DNA of 64,000 bases from Antedon mediterranea (lineage: Eukaryota; Echinodermata; Crinoidea; Comatulida; Antedonidae). Of the stretch, positions 1 through 12,000 are shown piece by piece. A model generated the notes under the pieces. That model ran no database searches. It was given only the letters and a program-made list of their open reading frames with translations, and was not told where the DNA came from. Every line of letters starts with the position of its first letter. The stretch's first letter is position 1. The DNA is taken from the NCBI RefSeq assembly GCF_964355755.1, contig NC_092674.1, positions 8,499,001-8,563,000 on the forward strand, given 5' to 3'. The position numbers were made by a program, and so were the translations under genes.

Positions 1-280
1 GTTGTAAAGCCTTTCCGTCGCTCCCGCTTACTACGCTAAATTCTGACGATCGTCGCAGAAGCTACAAATTCGAATGATTTATAGACATGCGCAAACGTGT
101 CCTCTTATAAGGGTGTCCCCTGAATAGCACCCTAAATTAACAGTTACTAAACACAATTTCTTACAATTAGGAGTTGGTACTATTCTACTATACGGTGTTT
201 TTCTTCTAACTTTTAATATAATTTCTGTTGTTACTTATATAAAACATGGCATAATATTTGTAATAATTGATTTATGATAG

Positions 281-3209
281 GCCCATTCACGATGCCGTTG
301 ACAACGATCACGTGGAAGTTGTTCGTCTGCTACTGTCTTTTGGCGCCGACCCGCTTCTGGCAACTTACTCCGGACGAACGACGTTGAAATTAGCACGTAG
401 CAAGGACGCCCGCACTCTGCTTTATGGTACGTTGCTCAACATTGTGAATATTATTTTAGGAGTAATTATACGAATAATATATCAACATTTTCAATTATTT
501 ATTGGCTCACGGTTTTCTTAAACTTCTGCCTACAATTATTTGTATGTTTATTTATGCCTATGTTGCCTTGTTTCGTCATATAATGTGTTGTATTCTATAT
601 AGGTTTTTTAACGGATATAAATGGATCATGGGAAATGGGAGAAGATGAGGAACCCTTGACAGATAAAGAACTAAGGTGGCAGTTTGGTGGTAGTTCTTCA
701 CTATTCGGTACGTACCTATATCCCATAAGCACAACTCGCCCGTGTATTGCGCGATTTGTGCCTACTATCACGCGTCCGGCGGCCGTCGGTTTAATAGAAA
801 GATGTTTATTTACACGTCCACTTATGACGTCATTTTGATAATGTTCGCATGCGGCAAATCATACTACGATTTACGCCGAAACGCCTAATATACGTAAAGC
901 GTGGTTTCCACTAGAACGCAACGCAGCGACGTATCGACGCAAAGTGCTATATTGCGTAATCACAAGTGGGAACCGACGACGCAATAGTGCTGCAAACATC
1001 ACAGGTTTGATTTCACGCAGGCGGGGGCAAACACAATGATTGGAAGGGCATTTTCTGACGTTGCGTAGATTGCGTTACGTTGCATCGGTAGTGGGAACCA
1101 CGCTTTACGTTGCGTTGCGGTCTAGTGGGAACCACGCTTTACCGTTACCGCATTTAAAGGCCAACTGTTCATAAAGGGGGCGCTCTACTATTTTTCCTAT
1201 CCACTCAACAGATTAGATCTACAGTATTATTATTATTTTCACGCTGCTGCTCTAGCCCGCTACGTCACACGAGATGACTCATTCATTAAATGAAATCAAG
1301 CAGCAGTATAGTACTACACTTTGACATTTTTGTTAAAATGGAAACTCGACTATAATTTATAGGTACCACCTGTTGAATCCAAAAAACGGCTGGGAAAATA
1401 GTCTAATGACAAATCCCAAAGCATTTCTGGTATTTATGAGTCCCATGATATTACTATAATTCACTGTCAGATAATCATTGAATTATTATCAAAACAGTCC
1501 ATTGAAGTTTTTGTTTGTAATAGGATACTTGAAGTATCTAGGCTTGATAAAGTGACCCCCAGACTTGACCTTAGCAATAACAATAAGTGAGCAGCGTTTT
1601 TTGTAAGAAATATTCTTGTTTACCTTATAATGTACTTATTTACTATAGCAGTGTGCCCTGATATGAAAAACACGACAAATAAATGAATAAAGTAATTTAT
1701 GAACGTAAATAATTAATATAATAAGGACTATCCATATATACCGTAAAACCTCGAAAAGAAGCCCATGGGCTTCTTTTTTTAATGCTCTTGATGGGCTTCT
1801 TTTCGAGATGGGCTTCTTTTCGAGATGGACTTCTTTTCGAGAGTACTTTTGCAAACTGTAGAGGGGGGCTTCTTTTCGAAATGAATGCTGTAAATTTTGT
1901 GAATTTCTACTACAATAATGTGACTTTTGAGACATTTTTTCAACCATGAAATTATGTTTAATATACCAATTAAAAAACAATATAAAAAGCAAAAAAACAG
2001 TCCTATGATTCAAATACAATAATTTCGTCATCATCTCAATACAGGATGAGTAGTCTGTCTCGAAATGAAGCTCATACTATCTTGAAAAGAAGACCAGGAG
2101 GCTTCATTTCGAGATGGGCTTCTTTTCGAGAGTACTTTTGCAAACTGTAGAGGGGGTCTTCTTTTCGAGATGGGCTTCTTTTCGAGGTTTAAGCCCATGG
2201 GCTTCTTTTCGAGGTTTTACGGTATTACTACTAATTATATAACTTGGACGCACCTTTATCATCAAAGTGTGCCACTGTTGTAAAAGTGAAGTTTCTAATA
2301 AATTATTATTATCATTATATTAACTATTAATAATTTATTTCACAGATGACACAACCGATAGTTGTTATAACATATTTGAAGACATTCCAGGACCAGATAG
2401 TGATACAGAAGATGATTTTGAAATTGAGCTGAGTGATTCGCCACATTTAAATACGTTCAACCTCCAGGTGGATAAAACCAAAGGGTACGTTAAGTTTTTG
2501 TGTCACGCGTACACGTACATTTTGTGTCATGCACTAGAACACAACGCAACGTAACGCAGCGCGACGTATCGACGCAAAGTGATGCATTGCGTAATCGCAA
2601 GTGGGAACCGACGACGCACGCAGGTGGGGGCAAACACAATGATTGGAAGGGCATTTTCTTACGTTGCGTAGATTGCGTTACGTTGCGTCGCAAGTGAGAA
2701 CCAAGCCCTAGCAAAGCGCGCCGTGTGTAACCTCATGCTATGTGAAATACTGTATTTTATTGAACTTCCGATTTGCGAAGAACTAGTTGCGTCATGATAA
2801 TTCACTGTGCGCATGCGTCAACTTTTCGCAAGCAAAAATTCCTAGTCTCCAACCCCTTTGTCGTATCAGGGAATAAGAAAGTGTACTTTCCTAACGTCCG
2901 GGCGCTAAGATAGTTTTGAATATGCCTATTATTTATTTTACCAAACATTTTTCTCACAGGCCTCTCAACTGGTGCCTATTAGTAGATGTTTGTCAAACGG
3001 TCAGCATCCCTCGTGAACAATTCGAGACTGTTCATCCTACAATTGAGATAGTGTGCGTAGATGGAGAAGAACTTATACAATCAGTTTGTCATAGTCAGAT
3101 AATGACGTCATCTGTTGATCAAGTGAATGCAAAAGACCAAATTGAAATTGTTGAGTTAAATGACGACGTAAGGAAACTCCTTGATGTTGAGACTATGGGC
3201 ATAAAATAA
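281..3209 (+). CDS. BCOR: BCOR/BCORL1-type corepressor, C-terminal exons (5' end outside window)
   Basis: Four exons, 281-426, 603-707, 2346-2484 and 2960-3209, join in phase with AG/GT borders (phases 1, 1, 2) and give 212 residues before TAA. The first encodes the last ankyrin repeat ([20 protein letters not shown], then [13 protein letters not shown]), which closely matches vertebrate BCOR. The second holds a GSWE motif and the third an acidic linker ([16 protein letters not shown]). The last begins [10 protein letters not shown] and reads through to [10 protein letters not shown], the PUFD domain, which in vertebrate BCOR binds the RAWUL domain of PCGF1 in the non-canonical PRC1.1 complex in the nucleus. 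The upstream acceptor at 279-280 implies a further exon before position 1. An AATAAA overlaps the stop codon (3205-3210). A second at 5210-5215 would end a 2-kb 3' UTR. Family assignment is firm; BCOR versus BCORL1 cannot be separated because the gene probably predates that vertebrate duplication. Confidence 0.9.
896..1140. mobile_element. GGTTCCCACTAG-family MITE, about 210-245 bp
   Basis: It begins AAAGCGTGGTTTCCACTAG and carries the family interior (GCGTAATCACAAGTGGGAACC, then a GCAGGCGGGGGCAAACACAA block). It has two successive right ends, at about 1106 and 1140, each reading GTGGGAACCACGCTTT. This looks like an end duplication or one element nested against a second end. It lies in a BCOR intron. 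No coding capacity. Confidence 0.75.
1739..2224. mobile_element. Inverted-repeat element of about 486 bp (TACCGTAAAACCTCG ends)
   Basis: The left end TACCGTAAAACCTCGAAAAG has its exact reverse complement at the right end, and the perfect inverted repeat continues through a nested palindrome AAGCCCATGGGCTT on each side (about 34 bp). Subterminal arrays of a GGGCTTCTTTTCGAGAT unit occur at 1771-1880 and 2097-2215. It has no transposase, so it is probably a MITE. It sits in the BCOR intron between exons 603-707 and 2346-2484. Confidence 0.8.
2530..2708. mobile_element. GGTTCCCACTAG-family MITE, degraded copy
   Basis: It shares the internal blocks of this family (GACGTATCGACGCAAAGTG, GTGGGAACCGACGACGCA, GGGGGCAAACACAATGATTG), but both termini are eroded and the middle is shortened. 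It lies in the last BCOR intron. Confidence 0.65.
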
Positions 3210-5240
3210 AAGGAATTACGACCCGGTTCAAGTTTACGTCAAGACGTGTGTAACCTTTGCGGCTCAGGGATCGTCTTGTAATCGTTATTTCATACATTCC
3301 AAAAAGATGCAAGGTTTTGATTTATTGAATATTTAATGTGGAATAATATTTTTGATTGGTGGATTTGTAATGATTTTAAGTAACAGCTAATTGATAGATG
3401 ATTCAAACAGTGGAACAGTGATGTTGTTTTAATTATTCGTTTACGGTATTGTATTACGGAACATCTACCCGATTCTCGGCAGTGTCGGAATACCGATAAA
3501 ACTGGAGAATCTTGTGAGACGAATTGATAGTCGATTGAATAAAGTAAAACATTGTTTAATGGGATTATGACGGATTAAGACATTACGGTACCAAATGACA
3601 TTAACCAAATTCCCGGCAGCGTCGGAATACCGATACAACTTCCGAAACTTATCAGACAAATGAAACAAAGAAAGTGAAACACTTACGTCTTATATTATTC
3701 GTAAAGCTTGGTTCCCACTAGAACGTAACGCAAGGACGTAAACGCAACGCAAGCGTTTTAACCAATGACAAGCGAAGTTATAGACAGTTAGCAATCACAA
3801 GCGAATAAGCCATCGCTTGTGATTGGTCAATTCATTTGCGTTGCGTTACGTCCTTGCGTTGCATCGCTAGTGGGAACCACGCTTTAAGCCCTGATCGTGC
3901 AATTTCCGAATATCAACATTAACCAAATTCCCGGCAGCGTCGGAATACCCATAAACTTCCGATTCTTATTCGCAGTAGGCCTACGTTTATTCACAGAGAA
4001 GGAAATAAATATATGGTCCGTAATTTTTTTTTAACGACTTTGAGCCATGGTCGAGCGTACGTCAATGATACGAATGCGTTTTGTAGCGGGAACATCTATG
4101 TTTACGCGTTGTGTTTACGTCAGCACATCACTGGTAACGCAAACACTTATTTCGTCTGAATTTTGCGTGTCTGAAAAATGACCACAAAACAAATAACTTG
4201 CTTCTGTATTTCAATACAGGGCCATATATATTTCACTGGTTCATACTAATCATTCTGGACGTATATGTGTACACGTCACGTAATGACTCGCATGTGGTGT
4301 TTTTATTTAACCCGGTTTTTATTTCTCTATATTCATAAAAATGAAAAATTGATAAACAGTTTTTTACGTATGTTATGTTTTACTTGATTTTTAGAATATG
4401 TTGATGTTGAGTTTATTGTTTATTTCAATATAAATTTGAAAATATGTTTTGTTCTTATTTAATGCAGTATTTTAGCCTAATCATATTTTAAAGTTCTGTT
4501 ATTACAACTCAGTTAGTTTTATAAAGGTTGCAGAATCGGTCTGAATGTACCGTACCTTTTCACTGTCCCATATTTTATTGGAACGTGTTTGCGTCCTATA
4601 TTTATTGGAACGCGTTTATGGTATGACGGACCTATAAGTCATGGCGGACATTTAGGCCTACTATTATCGCTTAGTGGAACATTACCTTGAATCTGGGACT
4701 GTACGTTTGTTGTGTACATTTTTTTGTTGTTGCCAAAGCGTTTAAAAGAAGTTGCGTTAGTGTTTGTATTTAAATGAAGAAAAGAAACGTTGAAATTTAT
4801 ATGCAGTTTTGTACAGTTAGTTTCGAATAAATTTATTTTCCTGAATATTATGTACTGTTGTAGGCCTCTGTGTTTTATTTTTATTTCAGAGTGTTTTGTT
4901 GTGGACAAGCGGCGTTTTATTTTGACGATCCCTCCCATCGGGGAAGAATTACACACTCTAACCTTCTCCCAAGCAAAGCTGTGACATTATTTTCGCTAGC
5001 GAGTAAGCATATGTGCAATTTCTCCTCGCGTGTTTGTGTTTTTGTAAATTTTCTTTTTTGTAGGCCTATATTTTTTATAGATTCTTGAATTTTGCACCTT
5101 TATATTTTATACAGTATTTGTAAATTTTTAGATTTTTGTCCTTTTGATGTGTACATTATCATGTTAATATTGTTTTAATTCAGCCTTGTGCTGCGATTAC
5201 GATATATTGAATAAATAAATAAATAATATATTATTAGGCC
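3210..5240 (+). other. Probable BCOR 3' UTR / downstream region
   Basis: No coding exon is recognisable between the BCOR stop and the next gene. An AATAAA-rich stretch at 5208-5225 is the best distal polyadenylation signal. The region includes a MITE (3703-3885) and three copies of a short CCCGGCAGYGTCGGAATACCG-like motif near 3475-3500, 3611-3635 and 3930-3950. Open frames at 4639-5088 on both strands look like chance. Confidence 0.4.
3703..3885. mobile_element. GGTTCCCACTAG-family MITE, 183-bp palindromic subtype
   Basis: The ends AAAGCTTGGTTCCCACTAG and CTAGTGGGAACCACGCTTT form a near-perfect terminal inverted repeat that extends inward (ACGTAACGCAAGGACG). The interior is itself partly palindromic (CACAAGCGAATAAGCC, GGCTTATTCGCTTGTG orientation). 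It is nearly identical to copies at 45263-45447 and 58755-58939, so this subtype amplified recently. Confidence 0.85.
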
Positions 5241-5902
5241 TAATGGGCCTACTTGTATGGCCTAATCGGGAGGTGCAATTTTTTTTTTATAAATAGGCCT
5301 TATTTTTAGCCTATTGAATCCATGGATCACGTTTGATAACGGGGTTAAGTAGCGTCGGGTCCGCAATATTTACATAAACTGTCTGTCTTTTTATCACATG
5401 AATACCCAGAGTTTAAACTCTTACGCGAGAGACCGACCGAACATACATTGCATTGATGAATTTTAAGTAGGCCCATACAATGACTAAATCCCGTCCAATT
5501 AAGGTATTTACAATTTGCCAATTGTCAAGTTGCGAAATAAAAAGAGCGTATTGTTGTAGTTGACAAGAAATGGGTCATTCGTTGACATACTTCGCAGACG
5601 TGAATGAGTAAGATTGCATGCTTCGGTTAAGTACAGTATAGCGTTTACAGTTGCTACGCAACAGGTTTTAACGCAGGTAATGTTCCGCGAGAACTATTTT
5701 TTCCATGTTTTTTGAACAATAAAAAAAACCTATTTGAACCCTGTTAAATTTAGAAAATTTTCTCGCTCAATTTATTAAAGTTGTTGATGAAATATTAATT
5801 ATATTCTTCGGTTTCTTTATAAATAATTTTAATCCAATACTTATCGCGTATTGTTTTTCTGCTAAATAAAAAAATTGTGAGGTCTTCTTCTTCTTATCGT
5901 GT

Positions 5903-6022
5903 ATGATGGCGCTAGTAAAACATCAGCGAAAGTTTTTGTTTACTTTTTGTAACTTGTTGTGTGGATGGTGTGGTGGTCGTGTTGTGTGTGAAGAGATGAC
6001 ATTTCCACTTGTGAAATTATGA
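5903..6022 (+). CDS. Possible upstream ORF before the 6019 gene
   Basis: Two in-frame ATGs (5903, 5906) open a 39-codon frame that ends in TGA at 6020-6022. The stop overlaps the downstream main ATG (6019-6021) as ATGA. If transcription starts upstream of 5903, this uORF would sit directly against the main start and could allow reinitiation or repress translation. Transcription start is not visible, so it may instead lie in the promoter. Confidence 0.25.
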   Translation: MMALVKHQRKFLFTFCNLLCGWCGGRVVCEEMTFPLVKL

Positions 6023-9000
6023 CAAATCGTCCTAAAAGTGGTAAGCTTACAACCCGGAATTTAAAGTTTTTAAATTTATCGTGCAATGAAAGGGGTTATT
6101 CAAGAGAAGAACGACCACATGGAGGATACAAAGGTGGGTATTTATTTTGGCCTACTCTATACATTATCCTCTAGGCTACTAGAGGCTAGGCTAGGCCGAG
6201 GCTAGGACTTAGGCCTAGAGGCTAGGCCTACTTAGAATAGGCGATTGGCGGCGGCCCCTTACAACTAACTAGGCTAGTCAGTCTTCCTACCTACACAGGC
6301 ACAGTAGGGCTAGGTACTGTGAACTATTACTGTACATTGCAATTTTGTTGTGATTGACGTTTAATAATAATAGAATAGAATAATAGAAGTTCATTGAAAA
6401 ATGTTAATTATAATTAACGAAGGATTAAATACAGCTGATTATTCATAGCAGGTGTGCCTAGGCTAGGCCTACCTTATGGAAAGATTTTTTAATTAAATAA
6501 ACTGGATCGGCCATAGTGTTAATAGTATAGTAAAACTAAAAGTAGGCCTAGGCCTAGTTGGAAGAGGAATACAGCCAGTATCAATAATTTTTCTAAATAA
6601 TTTTGAAATAAATTTTATTCATGGTTTTTATCGACAATGTAATATATTATGAGCAAAAAGTATTTGGCAAACTCATTTTCATTTCTGATCTTTCAATAAT
6701 CTATCTCAAGTTTGAAGGTAAACAACAAAGAACTGTCATTCAAGGGATAATGCCAATAACTGTATATTATCAGTATTAATACTAATAGTAGATATGGTAA
6801 TAGGAATCATATTGGTTATGCTTTTAATGTTCAGTTTGGTCATACAATCAGTTCTGTAGGCCTGTATCTTGTTTCCCCAACCCCAAATTGTTTTAAAATA
6901 CAATGTAATCAAAGTTTACAATCTGCCACTGGATCAATCTCAAACAATTGATATAGGTCTAATTTTTGAAAAAATTAACAAATTAATCTTAAAGTAGAAC
7001 ATTTATAATAACATTAACATGAAATGGTATTATTGAATTAAAGTGTTTTATATGCTGCAAGGCCAATTTAACTTACTTCATTGTATTATGTTGTCAATAG
7101 ACCAGTTAAGTTCTTTCATTATTTACAGAATCAATATTTACCTTGTGGCTTTATAAATATTTTATAGATAACTTTAATGGGTGTTATTCTTATAGTTTGT
7201 CGTGTTTTTGAAAGCCTCATGGTTAATCATAGTATAATTTAGTTATACAAATATTGACCTGTTACAGTAGTCTTGAAGGCTACTGTTTAAATTACTCAGC
7301 CAATGGTAATAATAATAAATAACAAAATATATATATATAATAAATAATAAACTTTATGCACAGACTTTCAGTAAGGCTGATGTCGAGATTGAAGATATCA
7401 CACAAATGTGTAATGATGAACTGATATCTAAATTAAATAATATTTTAGCTGATGAATCTCATATTCTCAACAATACTGTAAGTTAGTAGTTACCAGATCT
7501 GGAAGATTGACAACAATTCCAGTTAAAACAAATAGACATAAATTTTCATTCTTACCTAACACTATTAGACTACAAAACAACGAGTTCCAAAGATAGGTCA
7601 TTAGGTCTTTTGTATTTTAAATTGCTTGATCTGTTGTTAAGTTCCATGTTGATCATGAATGTAAATATTGATTTCGATCCAAGTCGGCCCTAAACCGTCT
7701 CGGACAAAGTCTATTAAAGTATATTAATTAATTAATGTGGACGAGTTGACCCATTAGTTTTTGGTCGAGTTGACGTGAGGCCGAGTTGACTTGAGGCCGA
7801 GTTGAATTGAGGCCGAGTTGACTTGGGGCCGACTTGACGTGGGACCGACTTGACTTTGGCCGAGACGGTTTGGGGCCGACTTGACCTGCACCCTAAATGA
7901 TTATATGTGTATTGTTTTGCTTGTGTTTTTCTGCCAGGAACCACAACAACAATAAGTATATTAAAATGTTTGCCGCCTTTTGCCACACCTTGCAAAAAAA
8001 GCTACAGTATTTGTTCCAATTGGAAATTGCCAAATTGATGAAATAAATAAATGAAAGCAGTGAATACAGTACTGGAGATGCATAGGCCATTGGCAAACAT
8101 TGACTTATATTATTGTATCTTATTGTCCAAACAAATTTAAAGAAATGAGGCACTCTTCAGCTCTAAGGTCTTACAGCTCTTAGTAGGAGAATCAGAAAAA
8201 AACAGATTTAAACTGCATTAATTAGTTAATTAGTGAGTGAGTGGCCGAGCGGTTAAGACAGTGGAACCGTAATCACGTAGCCATAACATCGGCAGAGGTT
8301 CGAGGCTCACTCACTCCATGGTTCTGGTGGTAGAACGAGTCTTCTCGGATAAGGACTATAAACCGTAGGTCCAGTGTACACAACTTGCTCGTGTGCACTT
8401 TAAAGAACCTAGTACATCTTTCGAGACGAGTAGGGGGTTACCCCGGTGTATTAGTACATCACAGCCAGAGCCACTGATCACCAACTGGGCCCTCTGGGAG
8501 ATCAGTCTTTGACTGAAGAGGTCACCCAGTATAAAGATAAAACAAACAAACAATTAACTGTATTTTTTTATTTTTGGTTCAAATTTATTGTAAAGCTCTG
8601 TCTACACTATGAAACATAAATGTGATGCGCCCATATATAGACATGATGATGTCATGTCACTACCAAATTTGAGCACATCGCACTTTTTTGTCATTAAACA
8701 AACTTCTTTAAAGAAATTAGTAAATCATAAGGTATTTTAACCTGAAAATTATGTGTTTATTGATTTCTTTTTTTGAAGTTTGTTTGAATAACTTTTCAGG
8801 CGTTTCTAGGCAGTACCCTTTGTCAGCGTTTGCATTTGATAAACCAGCTGATTACATGACAGGGGTAAAGAAAACTGTTGATGACCACTATGAGGTAGAG
8901 AAACAGAAGAAGTTAAATGCTCCAGCGTGGGTAGGCTGGGCTAACAAGGCCAGGAACCACACAGGTGAACAGGCATTGATTGTGCAGAAATACCTGGCTG

Positions 9001-12000
9001 GTAACAAGGTACTGTAGGTAATCTGAAAGTAGAGAAATTAGACAAGAGATGTCCAACTTCATTAAACATATCTCACACATCTCAACATCCAAAAAAAACT
9101 GTAGTACTATCAGTACAATGATTTGCATAATTTTTAAGTGTTTTCTAAAACACAGTCAATATAAATGTTATCTCTAGAATCGTTAAGGACGCAAACTTGA
9201 GTCTTCAAGTACTGTAATTATTCACACATCAATGTATAAGAGAGGTTTCGCAATCTTACGAATACGATAACGAAAACGGATACATCACGCACACGTATTC
9301 GTTTTCGTAAGCCATAAAAAAATCTGTTTCGCATGGCAACAAAATATTGAGGCGCGTCCAAAATATGACTGCGAAGGTACGTGTTGCTTGGTGCTTGACT
9401 GCCTAGGCCTGCGTAACATCAAAGCGAGTGAGGACTTTAAAAACTGCTATTTATCTAAATTGACCTGGCATTTTAATAAATTACTTTAGTAAATTACTTT
9501 CAATAAATCTATAATTATATTATAATCATGAATCATTCCTAATTCAAATGCAAAATGTGCAAAATAGATCAAAAACTATACTCGTTTTGTAGTTACGAAT
9601 ATGACTGGTGATCAGCTCAAAAGTTTCACAAATGTATGACGTATCCGTTTTCGTTATCGTATTCGTAAGGTTGCGAAACCTCTCTATAGCCTCGCTGGAA
9701 AACTCCTGAAGTAGATCGCAGTGTTTATTCATTCATGTCTATCATCAGTAATTTTACCAGCTTTACTGAGTATCCAAAGATGCATACATTTTAGAATGAA
9801 TTAGTGATACTTTAAGCTCTGTCTACACTATCAAACTAGTTTGACAAAAAATGTGCCCAAATATGGTAGTGATACTGTATGCACAAATATGGTAGTGATA
9901 TGCACAAATATGGTAGTGATATGCACAAATATGGTAGTGATATAATGTCATCGTGTTCATATCACTTTTTTTTTGTCACATAAAGTTTGATAGTGTAGTG
10001 TGTGCTTTAAACTACAATATAAAGTTTGATAGTGTAGTGTGTGCTTTAAACTACAATTTCATAAATTGTAACATTAACATATTGCATCTGTAATGTACTG
10101 TACAACAGTTTTTTCAAAGCTTTTTTCCATGACAGTTGACTGACTTTATTCGAAATTCTTATAAAAATATTTTATTAAAAAAAAGTTTTACATCATTTTG
10201 TTAAGTTTATAAATTATTGCATTTTTTAATTCATATTATTTTGTAGCTTGAACAAGCAAAAGGGACTGTGCCATCATATACGGAAAAAGTGAAAGAAAGG
10301 TGTAATAGCACCCCCAATGACCCAGACAAAATGCTTGTCAAGTCCAACAGTATGCACCAGTATTTGACATCAACTGACCGATATGGAGAATCGGCAGAAT
10401 TAGTGGATATCACGCTTGGACGACCAACAAGAGCAAGGTATATATACAGTTGATTGTTTTAAGCGCTGTCTGCACTATCAAACTAGTCAAAAATCGTGTG
10501 ATTTGCCCAAATATGGTGGTGATATGCCTAAATATGGTAGTGGTCTGACATCATCATGTCCATATATGGGCACATCACATTTTTTTGTCAAATAAAGCTT
10601 GATAATATAGACAGAGCTTTAAAGTGTGAGATTTATTTTCTAGTCTGGTTTATCATTTTTCCAGAGTACCTCGAGCACAGAGGTCTACCAATCTGTCGAC
10701 AAAATATCACTAGGCTATCTCTAAATCTTGGTTCCCACTAGAACGTGACGAAAGTGCAATGCATGTTGACCAATGACGAGCAACAGTTTGAAAAATATAA
10801 CTTTTGTGATTGGTCGCATTACTTGCGTTACTTGCGTCCTAGTGGGAAATAAGCTTAAGAGGAACCATGGATGAACATACTGTTTCTGTATCTATACTGA
10901 ATATTAACTTTACTTTGATAGTTTGCTGCGTATACACCATCGATCCCAGTCTGCTCCTCAGGTTAGGGCACCAGTTGAGAATAAAATGTCCCTGCATCGC
11001 CAACAGATGATGGCAATAAGTATGTTTTGGTATTTTATTATTGTTATTGTGATGTTAAATATTGATAGAGTACTGCTAAGAAAAATTTGAACTAATGCTT
11101 AAAGTAATTATTTGTTTAATTATTATTTTTATGGGATTACCAATAATAGTTGTTTAATAATAAATATGTATTATTCATTTCAGAAAAGGGGGACAAGCAC
11201 AGGACAGTAGATGTTCCAAAGAAGTGAGTAGTTATTTCTACATGTGAAATGAATATATAATAAATGATAGAAAGAGTTAGAAAGGTAATATGATGGCAAG
11301 TGGCAGGGTTTTTTGAGTGAAATGGATGTCATGGGATTTTCCCTTTTTATTAAGCTAGTTTACTTAAGTTTTTATGGAGATGAAATTAATAAGAAGTTTC
11401 TTGTTTGAGACAGTGATCTCAATTTATTAAATCCTAATCCTAAATTATTTATATTTTACTATACTACATTATTGTTCATTAAAGTAAACTTGTTGATTTA
11501 TTAATTTTGTTTTTCAGCTTGCAACCAATTACCCAGAACGGTGAAAGTATATATGAATTCCTTGTAGGAGCTAGGTATAACAGGTGAGAACAGCCCTTTT
11601 GAGACTCCTCCAAATCCTGTGTCTTTTTGAATAAACAACAAGAAAAACATTGCGATTTCCTAGTGCATATTTAATTGTTGCAATATTGTTGTTTTAATCT
11701 ACCAAGCAAAGTGAATTTCCATTTTTATGGACAAATAAAATTTCTTGAATCCTTGTAGGAGCTAGGTATAACAGGTGAGAACAGCCCTTTTGAAACTCCT
11801 CTAAATCCTGTGTCTTTTTGAATAAACAACAAGAAAAACATTGCGATTTCCTAGTGCATATTTAATTGTTGCAATATTGTTGTTTTAATCTACCAAGCAA
11901 AGTGAATTTCCATTTTTATGGACAAATAAAATTTCTTGAATCCTTGTAGGAGCTAGGTATAACAGGTGAGAACAGCCCTTTTGAAACTCCTCTAAATCCT

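Noticed and set aside
4639-5088. Overlapping open frames of 64-105 codons
   Set aside because: They overlap on both strands in the probable BCOR 3' UTR, without splice sites or recognisable domains.
8232-8320. Functional tRNA-Leu/Ser gene
   Set aside because: The A and B boxes and acceptor stem are good, but the CCA is encoded, the anticodon stem does not pair, and the same head begins a second SINE at 51123. It is a SINE head.
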